Shown piece by piece: positions 33,330-42,100 of a stretch of 64,000 nucleotides of DNA. The notes under the pieces are model-generated. The model saw only the letters and a program-made list of their open reading frames with translations, did not search any database and had not been told where the DNA came from. This DNA is from Collinsella aerofaciens (lineage in GTDB: Bacteria; Actinomycetota; Coriobacteriia; Coriobacteriales; Coriobacteriaceae), in NCBI RefSeq assembly GCF_015548375.1, contig NZ_JADMWW010000003.1:1-64000 (forward strand). Direction: 5' to 3'. Numbering within the stretch: position 1 is the stretch's first letter; each line of letters opens with the position of its first letter. Position numbers and translations under genes: made by a program.

Positions 33330-34729
33330 TTAACGGTCGTTTCGTTGCCGATATGAAGTCGCCCCGTACCCCCGATAACGAGGAGCCGGCTGCCGAGCGC
33401 GCCTGCGACTTCCGCCCCGTCGACAAGGGCTTCACCGAGGAGATGGCGCTGGCCGAGGCCGAGCGCTGCCTCAACTGCAAGAAGCCGTTCTGTGTTGAGG
33501 GCTGCCCCGTCAACATCAACATCCCCCGCTTTATCGAGCAGATCCGCGAGAAGGACTTCGGCGGCGCTCTCGATACCATCCGCGAGGACTCCATGCTTCC
33601 CGCCATCTGCGGCCGTGTCTGCCCGCAGGAGAACCAGTGCGAGGGCAAGTGCATCCGTGGTAAGAAATCCGAGCCCGTGGCCATCGGCCAGCTCGAGCGC
33701 TTCCTGGGTGACCGCCCCGAGCTCGCCTCCACGCCCAAGATGGCCCCCAAGAACGGCAAGAAGGTCGCCGTCGTCGGCTCTGGCCCGTCCGGCATCACCT
33801 GCGCCGGCGAGCTCGCCCGCAACGGCTTTGACGTCACCGTCTTTGAGGCCTTCTTCACCGGCGGCGGCGTGCTGGTCTACGGCATCCCCGAGTTCCGTCT
33901 GCCCAAGGCAGTCGTCAAGCGCGAGATCGACGGCCTGAAGGACATGGGCGTCAAGTTTGAGTACAACTCCGTCGTGGGCAACATGGCCACGGCCGAGGAG
34001 CTGTTCGAGCAGGGCTTCGACGCCATCTACGTGGCGACCGGCGCTGGCCTGCCCAAGTTCCTCAACGTCCCCGGCGAGAACCTGCCCAACGTCTTCTTCG
34101 CAAACGAGTACCTCACCCGCGTGAACCTGATGAAGGCCAACAAGTTCCCCGAGTACGACACCCCCACCAAGCACGGCAAGAACGTCGTCGTCTTTGGTGG
34201 CGGCAACGTGGCTATGGACGCCGTCCGTACCGCCAAGCGCCTGGGCGCCGAGCACGCCATCATCGCCTATCGTCGTACCGAGGACGAGATGCCCTGCCGT
34301 CGCGCCGAGCTGCACCATGCCAAGGCCGAGGGCGTCGAGGTTCTGCCGCTCGTTTCCCCGCTCGAGTTTGTCGCTGGCGAGGACGGCTCCGTGTGCGCCG
34401 TCAAGGTCCAGAAGATGGAGCTCGGCGAGCCCGACGAGTCCGGCCGTCGTCGCCCGGTGCCCATCGAGGGCGCCATCGAGGAGATTCCCTGCGACGTCGC
34501 AATCTCGGCTATCGGTACCAACGCCAACCCCTTCGCAAAGAAGATCGGCGGCAAGATGGAGCTCAACAAGTGGGGCTACATCATCGCCGACGAGGAGACC
34601 GGCCAGACCACCGATCCCCGCATCTGGGCCGGCGGCGACATCGTCACCGGTGCCGCTACGGTCATTCTGGCGATGGGCGCCGGCAAGAAGGCCGCCGCTT
34701 CCATCACCAAGAGCCTGCTGGGCGAGTAA
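33320..34729 (+). CDS. NfnB / GltD-like NADPH oxidoreductase subunit
   Basis: 469 residues. The N-terminal domain has two 4Fe-4S motifs (CLNCKKPFCVEGCPV and CGRVCPQENQCEGKC). Two Rossmann motifs follow (VVGSGPSGITCAGELA for FAD, VVFGGGNVAMDAVRTA for NADPH) and ends with GGDIVTGAATVILAMGAG. The chain matches glutamate synthase small subunits (homotetrameric GltA-type), but no glutamate synthase large subunit is nearby, and the overlapping NfnA partner argues for NfnB. Transhydrogenation with ferredoxin then links to the Ech hydrogenase at 7-13 kb. Confidence 0.87.
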   Translation: MPLVNGRFVADMKSPRTPDNEEPAAERACDFRPVDKGFTEEMALAEAERCLNCKKPFCVEGCPVNINIPRFIEQIREKDFGGALDTIREDSMLPAICGRVCPQENQCEGKCIRGKKSEPVAIGQLERFLGDRPELASTPKMAPKNGKKVAVVGSGPSGITCAGELARNGFDVTVFEAFFTGGGVLVYGIPEFRLPKAVVKREIDGLKDMGVKFEYNSVVGNMATAEELFEQGFDAIYVATGAGLPKFLNVPGENLPNVFFANEYLTRVNLMKANKFPEYDTPTKHGKNVVVFGGGNVAMDAVRTAKRLGAEHAIIAYRRTEDEMPCRRAELHHAKAEGVEVLPLVSPLEFVAGEDGSVCAVKVQKMELGEPDESGRRRPVPIEGAIEEIPCDVAISAIGTNANPFAKKIGGKMELNKWGYIIADEETGQTTDPRIWAGGDIVTGAATVILAMGAGKKAAASITKSLLGE

Positions 34730-34757
34730 TCACCCTCAACGCTAGCCATCAAACGGC

Positions 34758-34796
34758 AAAGTCCCCGTCGAGCACACGCCCGGCGGGGACTTTTTC
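34758..34796 (+). terminator. Terminator after nfnAB
   Basis: AAAGTCCCCG pairs with CGGGGACTTT, followed by TTTC, 28 bp after the stop codon. Confidence 0.85.
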
Positions 34797-34811
34797 TATG
34801 CCGATCGCCCT

Positions 34812-34846
34812 ACCACCGCAAAGGTGCCTGTCCCCTTTGTGGTGGT
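34812..34846. repeat. GGACAG-loop hairpin 1
   Basis: ACCACCGCAAAGG and CCTTTGTGGTGGT (one mismatch) enclose TGCCTGTCC; the complementary strand reads AAAGGGGACAGGC. It lies between convergent genes. See the GGACAG finding for relatives. Confidence 0.7.
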
Positions 34847-34855
34847 TTCAACTGG

Positions 34856-35479
34856 TTAGCCTTCGAGTTGGGCCACCTTGTAGCGGTAGGCTGCGGCGAT
34901 GACGTCCTTGCAGCCTTCGCGGCCCAGCTTGGCGCGGTTGACGACGATGTCTTTACCGCTCGTCATCTTCCACTTGCCGGCGCTATAGCGCTTATAGAAC
35001 GCCTCGCGCGCCTTCTGCTGCTGTTTGACCAGCTTGGCGCCCTTCTTTTTGTTAAGGCCACGCTTCTTGCGCACAATCTCGACGCGGTCCTCAAAGGGTG
35101 CGGTCACCAACACGGCAATGTGGTTGGGATTGTTGCGCAGCAGGTAATCGGACAGACGGCCTTCGATAATGCAGCTCTCGGTCTCGCCCAGATCCAAAAT
35201 CACCTGGCTCATCTTTTGGAACAACTTATCCGAGTACGAACGCGCATCGTAGCGGTCGGGCAGAAACGCCATGTTCTCCACGGCCAGACGCTCATCATAG
35301 GCGGCCATCTTATCGAGCGACTCGCCCGCGCGCAGCGACGCACGTACCAGCAGCTCGTTATCGTACAGCGGAATCCCCAACTCGTCGGCAAGCATGCGGC
35401 CAATCTCGTGGCCCTCGGCGCCAAAGTCGCGCGCGATGGTAATGACCACAGGATTCTTCTTATTCTCCAGATCGCTCAT
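34856..35479 (-). CDS. Cytidylate-kinase-like protein
   Basis: 207 residues of the AAA_26/cytidylate kinase-like family common in clostridia and coriobacteria. VVITIARDFGAEGHEIGRMLA stands in place of a standard P-loop at the N terminus; CIIEGRLSDYLLR and a Lys/Arg-rich region (RKKRGLNKKKGAKLVK) follow. The nucleotide it phosphorylates is not established. The ATG at 35479 has AAAGGA 6 bp upstream and replaces a longer frame that runs into the repeat at 35496-35526. Confidence 0.8.
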   Translation of the reverse strand: MSDLENKKNPVVITIARDFGAEGHEIGRMLADELGIPLYDNELLVRASLRAGESLDKMAAYDERLAVENMAFLPDRYDARSYSDKLFQKMSQVILDLGETESCIIEGRLSDYLLRNNPNHIAVLVTAPFEDRVEIVRKKRGLNKKKGAKLVKQQQKAREAFYKRYSAGKWKMTSGKDIVVNRAKLGREGCKDVIAAAYRYKVAQLEG

Positions 35480-35495
35480 CGCGATTCCTTTCTCT

Positions 35496-35526
35496 ATGTG
35501 ACAAAGGGGCTGTCCCTTTGCCACAT
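35496..35526. repeat. GGACAG-loop hairpin 2
   Basis: ATGTGACAAAGGG and CCCTTTGCCACAT (one mismatch) enclose GCTGT; the complement reads AAAGGGACAGCCCC. It lies in the 48-bp gap between the ABC permease stop and the kinase start, where it may separate the two transcripts. Confidence 0.7.
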
Positions 35527-35527
35527 T

Positions 35528-36166
35528 CTACGCTGCCACCATTCGCCTCTGATATGCGCGGACCAGCAGCGAGATACCAAAGTTGAGCACAAAGTACATC
35601 GCAAACACCAGGCCGTAGAGCATAAGCACCTGCGACAGATCGATCGCGTGGGCCATCACGACGTTTGCCGCGTACATGAGCTCGGCCACGTTAATGCCCG
35701 AAAGATACGAGCTGTCCTTAATGACGGTCGTGCACTGGCTAAACAGCGCCGGAATGATCGTCTTAAACGTCTGAGGCAGAATGATGTAGCGCATGGTGGC
35801 AAAGAAACCGAAGCCCTGGCTCTGCGCTGCCTCAAACTGGCCGCGCGGAATCGAGTTGAGGCCGCCGCGCACAATCTCGGCCATAACAGCGCTAGTAAAC
35901 AGCGTAAAGGCGATGGTCGAAATCACAATGTCCAAACCCTGCACCGTAAAGTAGATAAACAGAATCCACAGCAGGTTCGGCGTGCAACGGAACAACTCGA
36001 TATAGGCGCTCACCAAAATACGGAATGGGCGGGGCGCATAGCTTTTAACGAGCGCCAGCACCGTGCCAAAGATGAGCGAGAAAAAGATCGACAGCGCCGA
36101 GATCTCGATGGTCTTAACAAAGCCGCCCCAAATGTAGAGCAGGTTGGTCGCGTTGAAGATTTCCAT
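35528..36166 (-). CDS. Polar amino-acid ABC transporter permease (second)
   Basis: 212 residues, about five membrane helices, HisM/GlnP family, with the ATPase-coupling EAA loop (RGGLNSIPRGQFEAAQSQGF). It pairs with the upstream permease to form the heterodimeric channel. It starts 3 bp after that permease's stop codon, its GGAGG site lying within the end of the upstream gene. Last gene of the four-gene importer operon. Confidence 0.92.
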   Translation of the reverse strand: MEIFNATNLLYIWGGFVKTIEISALSIFFSLIFGTVLALVKSYAPRPFRILVSAYIELFRCTPNLLWILFIYFTVQGLDIVISTIAFTLFTSAVMAEIVRGGLNSIPRGQFEAAQSQGFGFFATMRYIILPQTFKTIIPALFSQCTTVIKDSSYLSGINVAELMYAANVVMAHAIDLSQVLMLYGLVFAMYFVLNFGISLLVRAYQRRMVAA

Positions 36167-36169
36167 GCG

Positions 36170-36916
36170 CTAGGCCTCCTCTACGTTGTCGAGCCCCAGC
36201 TCGGCCAAGCTCACGCCGCGCGGACGCTCCTTGGAGCGACGCTCGAGCCACTGCACCAGCATGGCAAGCGGAAAGCAGATAATGAAGTACATAAGGCAGC
36301 AGACGATGTATCCCTGCAGGTAACCGTACAGACTCACAAAGTTGTCGGAACGGTACATAAGGTCGCCGCCGGCCACGAGCGCCAGCACCGACGTGTTCTT
36401 GACCAGGTTGAGCGCCTGGTTACACAGCGGCGGCAGAATGATCTTGAACGTCTGGGGTAGCACGATGTACCAGTACGCCTGCGCACGGGTGAAGCCCTGG
36501 CTCTGGGCCGCCTCCATCTGACCGCGCGGAACCGCCTCGATACCAGTGCGGATGACCTCCGAAATGTAGGCCGCGTGATACAGGCCCACACCCAAGAAGC
36601 CCAGCACGAACGGCGCGATGCGCACCGGCTGGTCGGCACCGGTTATGGCCTGCAAAAACTGCGGACCGGCCATGTACATAAAGAGCACCTGCACGGGCAA
36701 CGGGGTGTTCTGGTAAAACTCCACGTACACGCGGCTTATGGCGCGCAGCACGCGCGAACGGGTGGTAGAGAACACGCCCAGCAGCGTGCCCAGCACCAGC
36801 GACAGCAGCAGACCGGCAACGACCACCTGCAGCGTCACGCCAAAGCCCTCCCAGAAGGGCCCCATGTTTTGAAATGTCGTCGACCAGCGGTCGGCGTCAA
36901 ACAATCCTTCGAGCAT
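36170..36916 (-). CDS. Polar amino-acid ABC transporter permease (first)
   Basis: 248 residues with five or six hydrophobic helices and the EAA-loop motif RTGIEAVPRGQMEAAQSQGF. It belongs to the glutamine/glutamate family, longer than its partner by an N-terminal extension. The ATG at 36916 is chosen because AGGAAGGA lies 5 bp upstream; an upstream frame of 23 codons has no ribosome site. Confidence 0.92.
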   Translation of the reverse strand: MLEGLFDADRWSTTFQNMGPFWEGFGVTLQVVVAGLLLSLVLGTLLGVFSTTRSRVLRAISRVYVEFYQNTPLPVQVLFMYMAGPQFLQAITGADQPVRIAPFVLGFLGVGLYHAAYISEVIRTGIEAVPRGQMEAAQSQGFTRAQAYWYIVLPQTFKIILPPLCNQALNLVKNTSVLALVAGGDLMYRSDNFVSLYGYLQGYIVCCLMYFIICFPLAMLVQWLERRSKERPRGVSLAELGLDNVEEA

Positions 36917-36941
36917 TTGATTCCTTCCTTGGACGATGCGC

Positions 36942-37817
36942 CTATACAAGACCCCAGGTCTTGACCTCTTGGTCGAGCCAGCCATCGGCCAGGCGATCGC
37001 AAATCACCTGATCGACCACGGCCGAAAGGTCGCAGCCCTTCTTGGTCGCCACGCCGTAGCCCTGCTCGCCAAACTTGACCTCGGGCTGCAGCAGCTCAAC
37101 GGTCTCGTTCATGTAACCGGCCAGCGTGGAGCGGTCCATGGCAAAGACGTCGATATTGCCAGCGTCGAGCGAACTCTTGATGATGGGGTAGCCACTAAAG
37201 GCCCTAAACTCGGGCTTGCAGCTAAAGCCGTTGTCCTTGATCATCTGCTCGATCAGGCTCTGCGTGGTGGCGCCCTGGCTCACGCCAATGACCTTACCGT
37301 CCAGGTCCTCAATCGAGGTAAAGCCCGAACGCTTCTTGACCATGAGTCCCACGTAGTCGGTGCGGTACGGCGTCGAGAAATCCCAGCTCTTCTTGCGCTC
37401 GTCGGTGATGGTGTAGGTCGCCGCGACCACGTCGAGTTGGCCGTTATCGATCAGCGGGCCGCGCGTCTTGGGCGTTACGTCGGTAAACTCGACTAGCTCC
37501 TGGGCGCGGGCCTCCTTGTAGCTCACGCCAAAGACGGCAGCGGCGATCTGGTAGCACAAATCGACTTCCATGCCCTCAAAGCGGCCCTTGGCGGTGTCGT
37601 AATAGCCATAGCCGGGAACGTCCTTCTTAACGCCGGCATTTAGATGGCCACGCGACTTGATGGCCGCAAGCTTGGACCCCTTGTCGGAGCCCTCGCCGCT
37701 GGTGGAGTTGCCGCAACCGGTAAGCGCGGTCCCCGTCAGCGCAAGCATGCCGGCGCCAGCCAGCTGCAAAAAGCGGCGGCGCGTCACGGTCGCCCTCGTC
37801 ATATCCGTCATGTCCAT
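36942..37817 (-). CDS. Amino-acid ABC transporter substrate-binding lipoprotein
   Basis: 291 residues, SBP_bac_3 family. The N terminus has a twin-arginine-like TRRRFLQLAGAGMLAL and a lipobox LTGC, so export and lipid anchoring at the membrane are expected. GYGYYDTAKGRFEGMEVDLCYQIAA and DVVAATYTITDERKKSWDFS are typical of glutamine/glutamate-binding proteins (quoted here as separate blocks). The start could be GTG at 37820 or ATG at 37817. It lies between the ATPase and permease genes of the operon. Confidence 0.9.
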   Translation of the reverse strand: MDMTDMTRATVTRRRFLQLAGAGMLALTGTALTGCGNSTSGEGSDKGSKLAAIKSRGHLNAGVKKDVPGYGYYDTAKGRFEGMEVDLCYQIAAAVFGVSYKEARAQELVEFTDVTPKTRGPLIDNGQLDVVAATYTITDERKKSWDFSTPYRTDYVGLMVKKRSGFTSIEDLDGKVIGVSQGATTQSLIEQMIKDNGFSCKPEFRAFSGYPIIKSSLDAGNIDVFAMDRSTLAGYMNETVELLQPEVKFGEQGYGVATKKGCDLSAVVDQVICDRLADGWLDQEVKTWGLV

Positions 37818-37825
37818 CACCGCGC

Positions 37826-38557
37826 CTAGTGCAGAATCTTGGACAGGAACTCGCGGCAGCGCGGGTTCTCGGGGTTATCAAAGAAGTGCTCGGGCGTGCC
37901 CTCCTCCAGAATGCGGCCGTCCTCCATAAAGATGACGCGGTCGGCCACCTGGCGCGCAAAGCCCATCTCGTGCGTCACGCAGATCATGGTGATGTCCTCC
38001 TGCGCGAGCTCAATCATAACGTCCAGAACCTCCTGGACCATCTCGGGATCGAGCGCCGAGGTCGGCTCGTCAAACAGGATGATGGGCTGCTTGGTGCACA
38101 GGGCACGGGCGATGGCGATGCGCTGCTGCTGACCGCCCGAGAGATTCTGCGGATACTCGCCGGCCTTATGCGCCATGCCGACGCGTTTGAGCGCGGCGAT
38201 GGCGATCTCGGTCGCCTCCTCCTTGCTCTTCTTTTGCAGCTTGATGGGCGCGAGCGTCAGATTACCCAGCACCGTCATGTTGGGATACAGGTTGAACTGC
38301 TGAAACACCATGGAGCTATACTTGCGAGCCATCTCCAGGTGATTCTTTTTGGTGAGCGGCGTGCCGTCGATGACGACCTCGCCCGACGTTGGCTCCTCCA
38401 GATAATCGACGCAACGGATGAGCGTCGACTTACCCGAGCCGGAAGGCCCGATCATTACGAGCTTCTCGCCGCGCTTGACGGTGAGGTTGATATCTTTGAG
38501 CACATGCAGGTCGCCAAAGTACTTGTTGAGATGCTTGATCTCGATCATGTCTGCCAT
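37826..38557 (-). CDS. glnQ: Polar amino-acid ABC transporter ATPase (GlnQ-like)
   Basis: 243 residues with Walker [14 protein letters not shown], signature [15 protein letters not shown], Walker [17 protein letters not shown] and the switch histidine in CVTHEMGFA. First gene of the importer operon glnQ-SBP-permease-permease. GGGAAGGG precedes the ATG. Substrate (glutamine, glutamate or aspartate) is inferred from family resemblance. Confidence 0.94.
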   Translation of the reverse strand: MADMIEIKHLNKYFGDLHVLKDINLTVKRGEKLVMIGPSGSGKSTLIRCVDYLEEPTSGEVVIDGTPLTKKNHLEMARKYSSMVFQQFNLYPNMTVLGNLTLAPIKLQKKSKEEATEIAIAALKRVGMAHKAGEYPQNLSGGQQQRIAIARALCTKQPIILFDEPTSALDPEMVQEVLDVMIELAQEDITMICVTHEMGFARQVADRVIFMEDGRILEEGTPEHFFDNPENPRCREFLSKILH

Positions 38558-38662
38558 GAATGTCCCTTCCCTGCGTTTACACGAGTTGAACTATTGTACG
38601 GAAAGAACCACGTTTCCGCAGCCCACACTACATTCCCGTAAAGAACCCGCAACCTTCCACCC

Positions 38663-38731
38663 ACTCATTGGGGACAGACTTAAATGAGTACCCGCTCATT
38701 GGGCACTCATTTAAGTCTGTCCCCAATGAGT
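38663..38731. repeat. 31-bp inverted repeat with GGGGACAG core
   Basis: Left arm ACTCATTGGGGACAGACTTA... (38663-38693) and right arm (38701-38731) are complementary over 31 bp with one mismatch; the 7-bp loop GCTCATT partly repeats the arm end. It lies between the glnQ promoter and the YqeY terminator. Confidence 0.85.
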
Positions 38732-38740
38732 ACCCAGCCA

Positions 38741-38772
38741 AAAAGGGGGCGCGACCGCAATGGTCACGCCCC
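38741..38772 (-). terminator. Terminator after the YqeY gene
   Basis: GGGGCGTGACC/GGTCGCGCCCC stem followed on the minus strand by CTTTTTGG, 29 bp past the stop codon. Confidence 0.85.
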
Positions 38773-38800
38773 TCAGCATCGGCTATGTGTCGGCCGGCGC

Positions 38801-39244
38801 TTACGCCAATTTTGCACCGACGATCTTTGCCGCGGCCGGCTTGTCGAAGTTACCGCCGGTGGCCTTGCCGAGTGCGCCCATGACCTGGCCCATCTGCTTC
38901 TTAGAGGTCGCGTCCAGCTCGGCGATGACCCGCTCGATCAGGGCCTCGAGCTCCTCGCCCGAAACCTGCGCGGGCAGCAGGCTCTCCAAGATCTTGACCT
39001 GCTCGGTCAGGTTGTCGGTACGCTCCTGGTCGGTACCGGCCTTAATGGACATCTCCAGCGTCTCGCTCGTCTGCTTAATCAGACGCTTGATCATGCTGTT
39101 GACGTCTTCCTCGGTCACATCGCGGCGCTCGTTGACCTCGATGTTCTTCACCTCGGCCTTAACCTGGCGAATGATAGACAGGCGAACCTTGTCCTTGGCC
39201 TTCATGGCCGCAATCATTTCCTTCTGCAGTTCTTCGTTGGTCAT
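38801..39244 (-). CDS. GatB/YqeY domain protein
   Basis: 147 residues, full match in length and layout to the stand-alone YqeY family: a helical N-terminal half (MTNEELQKEMIAAMKAKDK, LSIIRQVKAEVKN) and a C-terminal domain ending MGQVMGALGKATGG...AAAKIV, related to the tRNA-binding tail of GatB. The molecular role is not settled. The ATG at 39244 has AGGAGG 8 bp upstream. A GC hairpin lies in the short gap to the upstream foldase gene (about 39267-39292). Confidence 0.92.
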   Translation of the reverse strand: MTNEELQKEMIAAMKAKDKVRLSIIRQVKAEVKNIEVNERRDVTEEDVNSMIKRLIKQTSETLEMSIKAGTDQERTDNLTEQVKILESLLPAQVSGEELEALIERVIAELDATSKKQMGQVMGALGKATGGNFDKPAAAKIVGAKLA

Positions 39245-39298
39245 CTGCAAATCCTCCTCAATAGTGCGGGCGGCACTCGCACGGGCGCCGCCCCATGA

Positions 39299-40522
39299 TT
39301 ACTTAGTCGTCGACGAATCGTCGGTCGAACTCTTGGTGACGCCCTTCAGGCTGACGTTGTACGGCACGTCCTTGGGCATGGGGTTAACGGTGATGTCGGC
39401 GTCCTTCTTGTACTGCTCCAGCCACTCGCTGTACGCAGTGCTTGCCGCCTGCGTCTTCACCACGTTGGAGACGTACTTCTTGATGTCCTTGGGCACCTGC
39501 TTAATGTCATCGACCTGATTATCGACATGGAAGTAGTCGGTGCACTTGATGATGTGATAACCATAGGTCGACTCGACGACGTCGCTCACATCGTCCTTGT
39601 TGAGTCCCTCGAGCGCCGCCTGGTAGCTGTCGACGAAGGTGGTGAGCTTGTCCCAGCCCACATCGCCCTTCTTCTCCTTGGAGCCGGTGTCGTCGGAATA
39701 CTGCTCCACGGCGTCCTCAAAGCTCAGCTCGCCGGAGTTGATCTTGTCCAGGCACTCCTGTGCCTTGGCCTTGGCGGCGGCCTTGTCCTCGTCGGAAGCG
39801 TCGGAATCGACCTTGATCAGGATATTCGACGAACGACGGGCATCGTTGTAGTTGGACAGGTTCTCATTGATGTAGTCGACAATCTCGCTGTCCTTGGGCT
39901 TGCTGGTGGGTGCCACGGCATCCTTGAGCTTCTGCTGCGCCAGGCTCTCCTTGAGCGAATCCTTGTAGGTGTCCTCGGTGTAGCCGTAGGTCTTAAGGGT
40001 CTTCTTGAAAGCCTTAGCGCCGCCGGCACTCTTGCAGGCGTCCTTCCAGGCCTTCTCTACCTCCTCGTCCGAGACGGTCACGCCGTTTTCCTTCTGCGCA
40101 TGCTGAAGCAGAATCTGCTGCGTGTAGGAGTCGATGAGCTGCTTGCGATACTTCTTGGGCGTGAGGTCATTGTCGACCAGGTACTGCGCCCAGTCCTTGT
40201 CCTTGGTGTAGCCGTAGGACGTGCGCATGCTCATGATCTGCTTGGTCACGGTGTCCTCAGTGAGGTTGGTGCCGTTGATAGTGGCAGCCACACCACCAGT
40301 GAGCTTATAGCCCGAGCTGGCGCTTTCGGTCTGCGACATCAGGCCGGAGCACGCCATGGCCGAGACGGAGAGCAGCATCGCCAGCACGCCGATGACCACC
40401 AGGACAATCTTGACGGTCTTGGACACATAGGTCTTGCGCTGCTTCTTGCGAGAGCTGGAGGCGGCGCGGGACCGTTGCTCGGACGTCGGCGCGACCTCGG
40501 GGTTCTTTTTCTTATTTGCCAT
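39299..40522 (-). CDS. Membrane-anchored PpiC/SurA-type peptidyl-prolyl isomerase
   Basis: 407 residues. A basic cytoplasmic start (about 40 residues, Lys/Arg-rich) precedes one transmembrane helix (KIVLVVIGVLAMLLSVSAMA). The exported part has a SurA_N-like helical domain and a rotamase domain (SSNILIKVDSDASDEDKAAA, GDVGWDKLTTFV, YGYHIIKCTDYF). It probably folds secreted or surface proteins, possibly including the adhesin, but that is inference. GAAAGG precedes the ATG. Confidence 0.88.
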   Translation of the reverse strand: MANKKKNPEVAPTSEQRSRAASSSRKKQRKTYVSKTVKIVLVVIGVLAMLLSVSAMACSGLMSQTESASSGYKLTGGVAATINGTNLTEDTVTKQIMSMRTSYGYTKDKDWAQYLVDNDLTPKKYRKQLIDSYTQQILLQHAQKENGVTVSDEEVEKAWKDACKSAGGAKAFKKTLKTYGYTEDTYKDSLKESLAQQKLKDAVAPTSKPKDSEIVDYINENLSNYNDARRSSNILIKVDSDASDEDKAAAKAKAQECLDKINSGELSFEDAVEQYSDDTGSKEKKGDVGWDKLTTFVDSYQAALEGLNKDDVSDVVESTYGYHIIKCTDYFHVDNQVDDIKQVPKDIKKYVSNVVKTQAASTAYSEWLEQYKKDADITVNPMPKDVPYNVSLKGVTKSSTDDSSTTK

Positions 40523-40613
40523 GTTTGGCCTTTCGCATCACGAATCGAACAAACGCCATTGTGTCACAACGCAGCCCCGCGGCACACCCGGCGCATGGGA
40601 CACAGGTTAATCT

Positions 40614-40697
40614 GCACCATTTTGGTGCAAAGGGGACAGGTCTGGCAGCTGGCAGTTAGGGACGTTCCTTTTCTGCCGGCAGTTAGGGACAGTCCCC
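40614..40697. repeat. Compound GGGACAG repeat with direct repeats
   Basis: Contains the hairpin GCACC-ATTTT-GGTGC (40614-40628), AAAGGGGACAGG, and a 13-bp direct repeat GGCAGTTAGGGAC at 40651-40663 and 40678-40690, the second followed by AGTCCCC. It occupies most of the gap between the foldase and the EIIA genes. Confidence 0.6.
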
Positions 40698-40708
40698 AGG
40701 TGCCGGCC

Positions 40709-41176
40709 TTAAAAGTGGCGACGGATGGCGTCGACCATGCCCTGCGGCGTGGTTTGGCCGAGTACATCGGCTGCGGCATCGGCATCCATAAAGATATTCA
40801 TAAGCGCTTGCAGGGCCTCGACCTGGCCGCCCGGCTCGGCAATGCCCAGATTGATGATGATCTGCGCCGGTACCGGAGCGCCCATGCCTGCCATCGCGTT
40901 AAAGGTCAAGGGCGCGGCGGGCTTTATCACCGCGATATAGGGCTTGGACACAAAACCGGGATCGGTATGCGGGATGGCGATGTTTGCTGCCGGCATGGCA
41001 AGGCCCGTGGGATAGGCATCCTCGCGTGTGCGGACGGCGTCGAGCCAACCGGAGGCAATGTAGCCGCGCGGAGCAAGCTCGCCCTCAAGCTGCGCAAACA
41101 CCTCATCCGGCGTCGCGCACTCCCAATCAAAAAACACCAGCTCAGGCGAGAATAGCATCTCGGCGTTATCTGCCAT
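40709..41176 (-). CDS. Orphan PTS EIIA domain protein, fructose/galactitol type
   Basis: 155 residues, PTS_EIIA_2 fold. The phosphorylatable histidine is in NIAIPHTDP; EVFAQLEGEL and AEPGGQVEALQALMNIF match the family's helices. No EIIB or EIIC gene is adjacent, so the partner is elsewhere or the protein is regulatory. The ATG at 41176 has GGAGG 5 bp upstream; an upstream 38-codon extension lacks one. Confidence 0.85.
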   Translation of the reverse strand: MADNAEMLFSPELVFFDWECATPDEVFAQLEGELAPRGYIASGWLDAVRTREDAYPTGLAMPAANIAIPHTDPGFVSKPYIAVIKPAAPLTFNAMAGMGAPVPAQIIINLGIAEPGGQVEALQALMNIFMDADAAADVLGQTTPQGMVDAIRRHF

Positions 41177-41241
41177 ACCGTCCTCCAAAGTTGTATGAGG
41201 TTCACAATGCCCCATATGATATCGAAACGAGGCAGGCAAGG

Positions 41242-41709
41242 TTAGTCGAGGATTCCAATCATCTCGAGAGTGCGGGCAGGCGTCAGGCAAACTTCGGGCA
41301 TCGCCTCCAGCATGCGCCGGTCGCCCGTGACCACATAGTCGACATCTGCCGTCTCGCCCGAAGCGATGATGAGGTTGTCTTCAAGATCCGGCATGCGCTT
41401 GCCAAGCATGCGCGCCATTTCGCACTCTGCCAACGAAAGCGGAGAGGCCGTCGCCACCTGCATCATATGCTCGATGCAGGCCCATGACGCCGAGGCAAAC
41501 GATACGTTAATCCCATTCGCATTCCGCCGGGCTAGACGACGAGGCAAAATATAGAACACATCCTTTGCCGTCGTTGGCGCATACAGAAGGTCGATCTTTC
41601 CCGCCTCGGCCAGTTCAACCAATCTTTTCGCTTCGTCGAACGCCCCTTCTTGCAGGTAATAATCGAGCCAAACGTTCGTATCTACCAAGAGATGCTTTGC
41701 CTCAATCAT
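41242..41709 (-). CDS. PIN-domain toxin
   Basis: 155 residues with the acidic residues of the VapC-like PIN nuclease: LLVDTNVWLDYY, LSLAECEMAR, PDLEDNLIIASG and VVTGDRRML. It should cleave RNA. The start ATG overlaps the antitoxin stop (ATGA), GAGG lies upstream, and the pair is co-transcribed with the antitoxin gene first. The pairing of a PIN toxin with a RelB/DinJ-like antitoxin is unusual. Confidence 0.88.
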   Translation of the reverse strand: MIEAKHLLVDTNVWLDYYLQEGAFDEAKRLVELAEAGKIDLLYAPTTAKDVFYILPRRLARRNANGINVSFASASWACIEHMMQVATASPLSLAECEMARMLGKRMPDLEDNLIIASGETADVDYVVTGDRRMLEAMPEVCLTPARTLEMIGILD

Positions 41710-42050
41710 CGACAATTCGCCTCAATGTCGGCAATCATCGCATCATACATATCATCTCGTACGGCATCCCAGTCGTCCGCCGAAGATTCGGCCGATGCGA
41801 AATCCGACGCACTCATCCCCAACGAGGAAAAAGCCAGGCCACACCCCTGTTCGGCGAGGCTCTCCACACGGGGCGCCTCCCGCTTATCCGCCACCATAAA
41901 TCCCGGCAACGTTTGATGCTCGACGAGATAGACCCAAAGTGCACGAATGGCATCGCTCGGTCCCAACCCATTGCGAGTTAGCACCGCATCGCCACCAGCT
42001 TTGAGCATAGGATCGATTCGTGTGTTGAGCTGCACCGTTGCTGCACCCAT
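41706..42050 (-). CDS. RelB/DinJ-family antitoxin
   Basis: 114 residues. The N terminus VQLNTRIDPMLKAGGDAVL followed by GLGPSDAIRALWVYLVEHQTLP is the ribbon-helix-helix DNA-binding domain of RelB/DinJ antitoxins. The C-terminal half, which would neutralise the toxin, is acidic and not similar to DinJ. It likely autoregulates the pair. First gene of the module; 4-bp overlap with the toxin gene. Confidence 0.82.
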   Translation of the reverse strand: MGAATVQLNTRIDPMLKAGGDAVLTRNGLGPSDAIRALWVYLVEHQTLPGFMVADKREAPRVESLAEQGCGLAFSSLGMSASDFASAESSADDWDAVRDDMYDAMIADIEANCR

Positions 42051-42100
42051 AGCGGCTCCTCTCTACTTGCTAGCAGTATAGCAAACATGAAAGGCCGCGC

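Noticed and set aside
33320-34729. Glutamate synthase small subunit
   Set aside because: Sequence allows it, but no large subunit gene is nearby and the overlapping NfnA-like partner points to NfnB.
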